Positions 56,701 through 64,000 of a stretch of 64,000 bases of DNA are shown here, piece after piece. Origin of the DNA: Echria macrotheca. Taxonomy: Eukaryota; Ascomycota; Sordariomycetes; Sordariales; Schizotheciaceae. Positions within the stretch are counted from its first letter, which is position 1. The number at the start of each line of letters is the position of its first letter. The notes under the pieces are model-generated. The model did no database searches. It was not told the DNA's origin and saw only the letters and a program-made list of their open reading frames with translations. The translations under genes were made by a program, and so were the position numbers. The stretch spans positions 434,001-498,000 of the forward strand of contig MU839830.1 of the NCBI GenBank assembly GCA_030411725.1, in the 5' to 3' direction.

Positions 56701-57387
56701 TTACATGGTCTTGAGGTAGTTGGACTCCTTGATCTTGGCCTTTCTCTCCTTACGCAGCGCCTTGCGCAACTCCTCCCGCTTGTCTGCCGCAAATATGGCG
56801 CCCTCGACGCCCCCGTCCGACCCGTCGGGGAGATTGATCGACTGCTTCGGCAGCGGCACCTTGGGCACCAGCGCCTCGAGGTTGCCCGAGGCGAGCAGCT
56901 TGGCTTCCTGCTGCATCTTGCGCTTGGCTGCTAACCGGCGCTGTTTTCTTGATTTGGCTTTTTACACAGTAGTTAGAAACAACAACTCTATGACCTGTTT
57001 CAGAGGGGTGGGGGTTGTACAAAACTCATCGCCGGCATTCGCATCCACCGCCTCGGTCTTCTTTTTTACTTCGAGACACTCCCACAGCCAGGCCGGGTAT
57101 GCCTCGTCGGGGAGCGCGACCGGGTCCGTCTTGTTCTTGAAGTAGTTGAGCCCCTTGAGGACGGTGCCGGGCTCGCATGTCGAGAGGGCCGCTTTGGGTT
57201 CTGCGGGGGGCGCCGAGGCGTCGATTACTGGGGTGATCTTGGGAGCAGCGGCTGCATCTCCGGCCGGTGGTGCTGCTGCGGCGTTGCGGAGGACGATTGA
57301 GGTTGTGAATGTCGCGGTCCGCGGTGGCGCGTTCTGGAAGAGAAGTCTTTGGGGTGCGGCCCGTCGTAGACACGTTCGACAGATCAT
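56701..57387 (-). CDS. mrpl37: Mitochondrial large-subunit ribosomal protein mL54 (yeast MRPL37)
   Basis: Exon 1 is 57387-57021, a 63-nt intron lies at 57020-56958 (GTACAA donor, TTCTAAC branch, AAAAAG acceptor), and exon 2 is 56957-56701, giving 207 residues. The N-terminus is a mitochondrial presequence, MICRTCLRRAAPQRLLFQN, with the ATG at 57387 chosen because it starts this presequence. The family core is EPGTVLKGLNYFKNKTDPVA followed by PDEAYPAWLWECLEVKKK. The C-terminus is a basic helix (SRKQRRLAAKRKMQQEAKL). Part of the mitochondrial ribosome. Confidence 0.9.
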
Positions 57388-57806
57388 GGCGACGGTGGTG
57401 GGCGTGGGGGAAGGAAGGTGTCGAGCTAGGAGAGGGCGTCGGGAGAGGTGAGGCTTGGTTTGCGATCTTGGGGAGCTAAAAATTTCTACGGCGGGGCGGT
57501 TGGAGCACTTGCGCAGTTTTGATATGCCACGAAGGAGCGCCGGTTTGACGAGTAATTCACGACGAGGAGCAATTGATACGATCCCACAGCGCAATTATGT
57601 TTGTAGATGTTTTCCAGTTGAATGTGCCTTGGATGGAACTCTATTGTATTTACAGATTGCATCGCTCGCCCCAGGGACTCGAACTCTGTCGGCAGAGAAC
57701 ACCGCAACCTTGCGGCTTTTCCTCCCGTCGTTTTTGACAACATGCGCGCCATTGCCCCGAATACAATTACATCCATAGTACCGCCCCCAAAGATTTAGGT
57801 CGTCTA
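57388..57806. other. Intergenic between mrpl37 and the complex I gene
   Basis: 420 bp. The minus strand carries a TTCGAGTCC motif like a tRNA T-arm, but no tRNA fold could be built around it. Confidence 0.5.
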
Positions 57807-58229
57807 TCATTGACTGTCCTTGGACGTATAGTTCTGCTGCTCGAACAGGTAGCCCTTGACCCGGTTGTCCTTGAGCAATTGGAGATATCGTTCTACACCA
57901 AACTGTCAGCTCCAACTCCATATGACCCGTAGCGCAGAGTTGATTTCCCGTCGGAGCACCCGGGATTTCCTCTGATGCGCAAAGCCCAAGACTTGACACC
58001 CACCTCTAAGATGTCCGCACTTCTCCAGGTGGTTGACGCCCTCCCGGTAGTAACACTTGCTCAGCTCCTCCCGCACCAGCCGCCCCATCATGACCTTAAC
58101 CCATTGCTCCCGGATAACGGCGTCCTGGGCCTGCTTGAGACGTGTCGTGTCGTCGTAGTCAACTCCGTCGAACGTGGGCGGAACCGTGGGCTTCTTGGCC
58201 AGGAAGGCCGCCGACTCCGGAGTGGGCAT
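57807..58229 (-). CDS. NADH:ubiquinone oxidoreductase (complex I) accessory subunit, NDUFB10-like
   Basis: Exon 1 is 58229-58004, a 111-nt intron lies at 58003-57893, and exon 2 is 57892-57807, giving 103 residues. The spliced protein starts MPTPESAAFLAKKPTVPPTF and continues with a helix (IREQWVKVMMGRLVREELSK). It then has the motif CYYREGVNHLEKCGHLRERY, and ends VKGYLFEQQNYTSKDSQ. Two cysteines (in SKCYY and EKCGH) fit the CX9C/CHCH-like subunits of the complex I membrane arm, facing the intermembrane space. The exact subunit name (fungal 12-kDa class, NDUFB10 relative) is from memory of the family, so moderate confidence. Confidence 0.8.
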
Positions 58230-58689
58230 GCTGTTGGTAGAGTAGCCCTCGAGACTGTAGATTCCAATGGGCGAGTCTGAACGTCACTCGTCGGCGGCTC
58301 GAACGTCGTCGTGTCTCGCTCGTTCCAGCAATCGAGTCGTCGTGAGCTCACAATCCAACCAAGCAGTTCGTCGATGCAGTGATCCTAGCTCCCAAAATCT
58401 TGGTGCCTAACAATCCAGGCCGGAAATGCGCCAAGAACCGTTCGCATAGCGGTGTGACTAGCGTCCCCGCTCTCTGACCGCCCTGATATTCCCCGCTGAA
58501 AATTCCGTTTCTGCCGGGCGATAAGAGATTTTTTCCCTGCCTCTTCCACTTTTTTTTTTTTCCTTCGTCCCGCCACGCTACTTATAACAAGCAGCTCGGT
58601 CGCAGGAAACTTTTCGCTCTACACTTTCTTCTTCCTCATTCCATCCCAAAATCCCAAAACACCATTTCTCATCAACTACTTCCACAATA
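58230..58689. promoter_or_regulatory. Divergent promoter of the complex I gene and nsr1
   Basis: 460 bp between two divergent start codons. A T run (58,547-58,561) and CT-rich sequence precede the nsr1 ATG, as is common in fungal ribosome-biogenesis promoters and leaders. Confidence 0.55.
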
Positions 58690-60210
58690 ATGGGCAAGTC
58701 AAAGGATTCCAAGGCCGCGAAGGTCAAGGCCGCCCCCGCCAAGGCTGTCGCCGAGGTCAAGGCTGCTGCCGTCAAGGTCGAGAAGCCCTCAAAGGTCACC
58801 AAGAAGGCCGCCGAGGTCCCCAAGAAGGCAGTCAACGGCAAGAATTCCAAGAAGGTCGAGACCTCGTCTTCGTCTAGCGAGAGCGAGAGTGAAAGCGAGA
58901 GTGAAGAGAAGGAGTCCAGCTCTGCCTCCGAGGCCGAGTCCTCCAGCTCTGATTCAGACTCTGACGAGGAGATGACCGATGCTAAGCCTCTCACCAACGG
59001 CGGGGCCAAGGTCAAGGCTGCCGATGACAGCTCTTCTGATTCTTCCGACTCATCTGACGAAGAGGAGGAAGAGGAGGAGAAGCCCAAGAAGGCTGCCAAC
59101 GGTGTCAATGGCAAGGCCAACGGCAAGGCTAAGGCGACCAAGGTTGAGTCTACATCTGATGACTCTGTATGTCTACCTTCCTCCTGAATTGTTTTCCATT
59201 GCTAACAGCCCTCATAGTCCGAGGATGATGATGAGGAGGACGACTCTTCGGACTCTTCCGACAGCGATTCCGAGTCTGCTGAAGAGGAGACCAAGGCCGA
59301 GCCGCCCTCTAAGAAGCGCAAGGCCGACGATGAGGAGACCGAGACTACCTTCAAGAAGACAAAGACCGAGGCCACTGAGGAGAGCGACAAGAGTGCCACC
59401 CTTTGGGTCGGCAACCTTGGCTGGGGTGTAGATGACAACGTCCTGTACGAGGAGTTCAAGGAGTTCGACGGCCTCGTTGGCGCTCGGGTGGTCTCTGATA
59501 AGGAAACTGGTCGGTCCCGCGGCTTCGGCTACGTCGATTTCTCGGACCCCGAGGTTGCTGAGAAGGCTTATAACGCCAAGAACGGCGCTCAGCTCGAGGG
59601 CCGCGACATGCGCCTCGACTTTGCGTCCAAGCCCGCGGCTAACAACAATGACCGCTCCGCCAACAGGGCGGAGAAGTATGGTGACACTGTCAGCCCCCCA
59701 AGCGATACGCTCTTCGTTGGTAACCTGTCCTTCAACGTCGATGAGGACACCGTCTCTGCTTTCTTCAACGAGGTGGCCCAGGTGAAGAGCCTCCGCCTCC
59801 CTACCGACCAGTGAGTATCTTTCCAGTGAAATAGCAGGTACAGCAGCTAACGATTATACAGGGAGTCGGGACGCCCCAAGGGCTTCGGCTATGTCACATT
59901 CTCTTCGATTGACGACGCCAAGTCGGCTTTCGAGGCGCTCAATGGGTCGGAGATCGATGGTCGATCAGTCCGTCTTGATTATGCTAAGCCTCGTGACCCC
60001 AACGGCGGCGGCGGTGGTGGCGGCGGTTTCCGTGGTGGACGCGGTGGCCGTGGAGGTGGCCGTGGTGGTGGTCGCGGCGACTTCGGCGGTCGTGGGGGTG
60101 GACGTGGTGGTGGTTTCCGTGGTGGACGTGGTGACTTCGGCGGTCGCGGCGGTGGCCGCGGTGGTGGACGTGGAGGCGGTGGCTTCCAGGGAAAGAAGAT
60201 CACCTTCTAA
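58690..60210 (+). CDS. nsr1: Nucleolin-like nucleolar protein Nsr1/Gar2
   Basis: Pre-rRNA processing factor. Three exons: 58690-59166, 59218-59810 and 59862-60210, giving 472 residues. Introns are both 51 nt, with clear GCTAAC/GCTAAC branches. The N-terminus is Lys/Ala-rich, then long serine/acidic blocks (casein-kinase-II-like SSSSSESESESESEE). RRM1 lies at about residues 218-295 (ATLWVGNLGW, RGFGYVDF). RRM2 lies at about 321-400 (DTLFVGNLSF, KGFGYVTF). The C-terminus is an RGG/GGR tail (about 410-465) ending GKKITF. This order (acidic, two RRMs, RGG) is the Nsr1/Gar2/nucleolin plan. Confidence 0.97.
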
Positions 60211-61926
60211 GGGAGACTGGCCGCACATGATAACGGTACCGAGGGCTCTATCCAAACACGTTCCGTGGGCTTGTGGGTTGTCGGCTTTACAATCTTGCAC
60301 TCCTTGATGGGAGTCGTGGGCTTTGAGAGAGCGCTTCTACAACGAAGCAACGATACACCTGAGGGCTTGGTCCAGACCGTGAGCTGCTTGCTCTTTGACA
60401 GCTCCTGACATTTTGTTACCTGTGGGCTCGTTGGCGTTTACAAAACGATGGGTTACTTGCACAACTGTGGGCACCGTGGGCTCTGTGGGCTTTTCTGACG
60501 ACGACGAATCTGGGACAAGACCCATTTCGTCACGGCATTGCGGCTTCCTGAGGGTTCTGTGGCTTTTCCGTGGGCAGTACTGTGGGCACTTGAAAAGTTT
60601 GGGTTGTTTCTGCGACGTTACTATTTGGCTTGGTGCTTTTCGACGGGAGTATGAAGACGGGGGAGGTTGTTGTCTGGCTGCCAATTTCTTTGGCGAGCGA
60701 TGAGCGAACGATATACTACCTACCCGGTAAGTATCCCCCGACTCTACGATACCCGTCCCATAGCGTTCGATGTGATGTCCAGTGGTGGTGGTGGTCTATA
60801 CCCCGACCTGGCAGCGGTATTGTACGATTACGCTAGGTAATGCTTTTTCTCCCTGTTAATTGACGATTATCGTTCAACAATACAATGCAATGTTTCCTGT
60901 GTATGTCATGGCGATGATATATGGTGGTGATATATTCTTTTGCTGGATGCTATCCGAACGATGTTGATCCTCCTCTCAAGGATACGGCACGGGAGATTGG
61001 GGACGACGAACTGGTTCACACTGCATATAGGTGCCGTATTGGATCACAGTCTGATGGTTTGACAGTAGAATTTCTGAACTATCGACGACTGACGACTGTC
61101 ATCGCCAGCTTCAACGCCGGAATAGCCGAAGTTGTGAATGAAGGGTCTCTAGGCGCGTCATTTTGCGTTCTGCGATGCGAACTCTTACAACAATCCAGGT
61201 CCATTTCCCAGTCCCAAGCCAGGCCACTCAGGCCGGCGACTCACCTGAGCTGTTGAAGCTTATCGGGACATTCCTTTGACAGATTAGCCAAGCAGCAGTT
61301 TCAATTTTCTAGAGCTGCCATTTCAACCAACAACCAAGAACCAAACTAGTGTCATTATCGGATTCGGCTTCGGTAGTGTGGCCAGAGTATACCTTAGATA
61401 TATTGCTCTCGGCGCGAAACGTTTGTCCTTGTTCCTTATTTTGCTTCTGTAAATCGTACGGCTGGATGACTCCTCGACGACGGGAATGTCGCTTCGAAGG
61501 GTAGTTATAGACACCGATGAGTGATGACGACGTATTTATTCACGAAAAAGACAAAAGCAGAAAGATAGGTAGGTTACGACGGAATCTAATTATCCATTCC
61601 ACACCAACTACTACTTGCCCCTCAAAGACTCCAGCAGTGCAAGACTAAATCCAAAACTGGGTAGATAGGTATCCAAATCATAACCAAACCCAAACTCCAA
61701 GAGAAAATGGCTACCCAATGCGGAGGCAAGGAAGCAACATGTACGACTTGAAACAAAATAAAATGTTAGCTCCCATGATCCGTCATATCCCATGGCTCAT
61801 GTCATATGTTGTGGCCCATCATCATATCTGCCCGTATCCGAATTACCGTCGTCAACTTCGTAACGACATCTCACTCATTTCGTTTCCCATCATATCCCAT
61901 TCAAGCTGTCCAGATAAGGACCGAGA
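60211..61926. other. Intergenic downstream of nsr1
   Basis: 1.7 kb where two converging genes end. The first 400 bp carry many GTGGGC motifs, and the rest holds short frames only. Confidence 0.55.
60260..60590. repeat. Cluster of GTGGGC / GTGGGCTT motifs after nsr1
   Basis: About eight to nine copies of GTGGGC (several extended to GTGGGCTT or GTGGGCTC), for example near 60,264, 60,315, 60,422, 60,464, 60,476, 60,485, 60,570 and 60,581. Spacing is irregular, so it is a motif cluster or a decayed tandem repeat. Confidence 0.7.
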
Positions 61927-63327
61927 TCAGGCTGTAATGCTCTTCCCCATCGAGCCCCATCTGAACCTCTTCAGGGTACCAGACGACGTCGACTTGACCA
62001 GGTCCCGCCCGCAGGTCGCAGATGCGTTGGACCCGGCCGTGGCTGAACCTAAACCCATTCCTGCTTCTTGCCGTCCAACCTCGCGGCCGATGACATAGCC
62101 TGCGCCAAAGCCAACCACCGAAACGAGCACTACTACACCAGCGCTCACCACCCATGTGAGCAATGTCGGGCTGATCAAGGTCGTTGGCTCCCCATCGACA
62201 AGCGTGCCCGTCTTCTTCTTCTTGGTTGCCCTCTGGGACTTGCCTTGCGAGGCTGCCCCTCGCTTCGTCTTCTCCACAATCGCAGGCTCCTGACTGGGGG
62301 TAGATGACGGCGCGCTTGGAGCGCTCGAATTCGACGCCGTCCGCGCTGGAACTTTGATAGGACCTGGTCGAGGTCCCGGAGGTGCAGATGCGGGCATTTC
62401 GCCCATGAGCTCGGATTCGGGCACGAGTCGCAGCTCCATTGGTTGCGAACCGGGGAGTACACCAGCGCCTGCGCCGATGCCTCCGATAGTAGGGGGTCCA
62501 GCCCGAGGGTCGTCCTTTTTGGGAAGGCCGCGGGCAGCCGCGGCACAGGAGAGAAGAGTGGTCAGGGAGGCACGCAGAGCCGCATCGTTATCAGCCTGGA
62601 AAGCCGGAGATAGATAATCAGGCGAACCACGGGGCCCTCTGGTGTGAGAGCGGCCAGCTAATCCGGGGCGGGACTGTGATGGACGGTAGGGGTGGACCGA
62701 GCTGGTGGAGTGGCGGTGTGTTAGATGCGAAGGAGGATGCGAGAAGGCGTTTGGCTGTGGCCTAAATGTCGGCGAGTTTGATGGCCGGCCAAGTGCTGTT
62801 GCATTTTCATCATCGTCTGAATCTGTGTCGGAGTCGACAACTGCACGAACGGCCGTTTGCTGACGCGGCAGGGCGGCTGCAGGATGGACTTGTTCTGTGG
62901 AGCTGGTCATGACCCTATCTTCCTCGCTCTCCGTCTCGTCGTACTCCTCCTGGCTACTCGTCCCGGCAACGGCAGGCGGATGGCCAACGATATACGATTG
63001 CGGCATGGATGTGGGTTGTTGATGCAGGCGCCTCCGCCTCGGGGGGTACGAACTGTTAGCAACGCGGAGCCCCGTGGTAACAATCTCGTCGCCGATGGAC
63101 GAGAGGGATGATGACGATGGCTGCGAAGCGATCTCGACCCATGATTCTGAAGCTGTGAGCGGGGTTGTCGCATCGTTTTCACGAGTGGCTGCCGATGACT
63201 TACCTTCATTCCGGCGGTGGACGGTCGAGGCGTCTGGTGGGCCGGCCATGTCCGGAGCTCGGCCGCGATGCCCATTATGCGGGGCCCGTGCCGGGCCGTG
63301 GCGATTCTGCGCGTCGGCTGGAGCCAT
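61927..63327 (-). CDS. Unknown fungal protein with one C-terminal transmembrane helix
   Basis: ATG at 63327 (MAPADAQNRHG). I predict exon 1 as 63327-63204, a 51-nt intron at 63203-63153 (strong GTAAGT donor, CACAG acceptor), and exon 2 as 63152-61927, giving 449 residues. The intron is a multiple of three without stops, so an unspliced 466-residue reading is also open. Most of the protein is disordered, with acidic and Ser/Pro-rich stretches (DESWVE-like ASESWVEIASQPSSSSLSSI). A conserved-looking segment is SPDYLSPAFQADNDAALRAS followed by LTTLLSCAAAARGLPK. One hydrophobic helix (TWVVSAGVVVLVSVVGFGAG) lies about 50 residues from the end. No family or function can be assigned. Confidence 0.65.
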   Translation of the reverse strand: MAPADAQNRHGPARAPHNGHRGRAPDMAGPPDASTVHRRNEGKSSAATRENDATTPLTASESWVEIASQPSSSSLSSIGDEIVTTGLRVANSSYPPRRRRLHQQPTSMPQSYIVGHPPAVAGTSSQEEYDETESEEDRVMTSSTEQVHPAAALPRQQTAVRAVVDSDTDSDDDENATALGRPSNSPTFRPQPNAFSHPPSHLTHRHSTSSVHPYRPSQSRPGLAGRSHTRGPRGSPDYLSPAFQADNDAALRASLTTLLSCAAAARGLPKKDDPRAGPPTIGGIGAGAGVLPGSQPMELRLVPESELMGEMPASAPPGPRPGPIKVPARTASNSSAPSAPSSTPSQEPAIVEKTKRGAASQGKSQRATKKKKTGTLVDGEPTTLISPTLLTWVVSAGVVVLVSVVGFGAGYVIGREVGRQEAGMGLGSATAGSNASATCGRDLVKSTSSGTLKRFRWGSMGKSITA

Positions 63328-64000
63328 CCCAAGAATAACAGATGGCAGAAAATGAGGCGGCAAATAACGAGGGCGAGTTGCAGCAGTTCGCGATTGGCGT
63401 CTCGAGGCAAACGTGCCGCCGGACTCGTCGACAATCAAAGAGGGGACCCCGCGGTCAGCCCCGCCTCCTCAGCGGTCGCGAGTGGATGCCGTCGACTTTC
63501 TTGGCGGCCGGCGGGAATGAATGGTTCGGCCGGCTTGAGGCGAAAAGGAAGCTGGCAACGGCGTTCACTGGCGAGACGTGGTGCGAAGAGAATCAGACGT
63601 TGAGAGAGCTAGACCGCCGGCCGTGACGACAGAACGAAGTCGGCGGATCGAGGCTTTGTTGTCCAGTCTGTTGAGCTGCGCCCCGGTTGGTTGACCACTT
63701 GGCAAGGTGGCAGGCGTGATCCACCCCCGTCGGCAGGTCGGTCAGGCTGGCCCGTCTCGTCGTCTCATTCGCGGGGGCCGATAAGACACACTGCTTTTCC
63801 CACTTATAGCCGCCTCCACCAATGACGCGATACCATGCTCGCGTTATCGATCAAGAGTGGCTGACAGTGCCAGCTGCCCAGCTGCCAGACACACTGCACC
63901 AGGTGTTTCGCAGCAAGCGACGTGATAAGGCTCCTGGCTTCTGCTGCTCGGCTTTCAGTTTCGCTCTCGAATGTCGGAACGCATCCAGCCACCCGACGGA
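63328..64000. other. Right-edge region, no gene recognised
   Basis: Likely promoter and leader of the preceding membrane-protein gene. Short frames only up to the window edge. Confidence 0.5.

Noticed and set aside
57655..57775. Possible tRNA on the minus strand (TTCGAGTCC T-loop motif)
   Set aside because: The T-stem has a mismatch, and no 5' acceptor strand, D-arm or anticodon arm could be paired with it.
63342..63626. Plus-strand frame starting 15 bp from the opposing gene start
   Set aside because: It would leave no room for promoters, and the translation has no recognisable feature.

Overview
This 64 kb window looks like nuclear DNA of a filamentous ascomycete, most likely a Sordariomycete (Sordariales-like). 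The evidence is GC-rich coding DNA, many short introns (about 44-120 nt, GTRNGT donors, CTAAC/CTRAY branch sites, YAG acceptors), and single genes on both strands separated by 0.3-2 kb. The proteins include typical fungal families: Spa2 with GIT repeats, Ssr4/DUF1750, DUF3807, Atg14, Zn2Cys6 regulators and Spc7. Species was not determined. No rRNA, tRNA, CRISPR array, intact transposon or virus was found.

Layout. 1-5.4 kb: the polarisome scaffold spa2 (runs off the left edge) and the RNA polymerase II CTD phosphatase ssu72. 6.9-10.5 kb: an Nbp2/Skb5-type SH3 adaptor and the mitochondrial NADH-cytochrome b5 reductase mcr1. 10.9-13.7 kb: a four-exon Zn2Cys6 transcription factor with unusually long, low-complexity introns. 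13.7-18.9 kb: a gene-poor stretch holding homopolymers around a 10-N assembly gap, a pseudogene whose stops all look like C-to-T changes, a DUF3807 gene and a minisatellite. 18.9-26.5 kb: a small unknown gene, atg14, a very large disordered protein of unknown function and a small membrane protein placed 21 bp before it. 26.5-30.5 kb: almost no convincing genes. 30.5-42.9 kb: kinetochore spc7, ribosomal protein uS17 (rps11), the SWI/SNF-RSC subunit ssr4 and 6-phosphogluconate dehydrogenase. 44.6-52.4 kb: an RBM42-like RNA-binding protein, a triose-phosphate/nucleotide-sugar-type transporter and a GH15 enzyme. 52.9-60.2 kb: two TFIID subunits (TAF3-like and TAF7) transcribed divergently, mitochondrial ribosomal mL54, a complex I subunit and nucleolin-like nsr1. 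61.9-63.3 kb: an unknown single-pass membrane protein.

Most genes are housekeeping: transcription initiation and termination (TAF3, TAF7, Ssu72, Ssr4), translation and ribosome biogenesis (uS17, mL54, Nsr1), mitochondrial redox and respiration (Mcr1, complex I), polarity and signalling (Spa2, SH3 adaptor), chromosome segregation (Spc7) and autophagy (Atg14). There is no biosynthetic cluster. The least explained objects are the 22.0-26.5 kb pair, the decayed gene at 15.1-15.9 kb, the 18.0-18.5 kb minisatellite and the GTGGGC-rich flank after nsr1. Gene models were built by eye from reading frames and splice signals, so exon ends are inferred, not measured.
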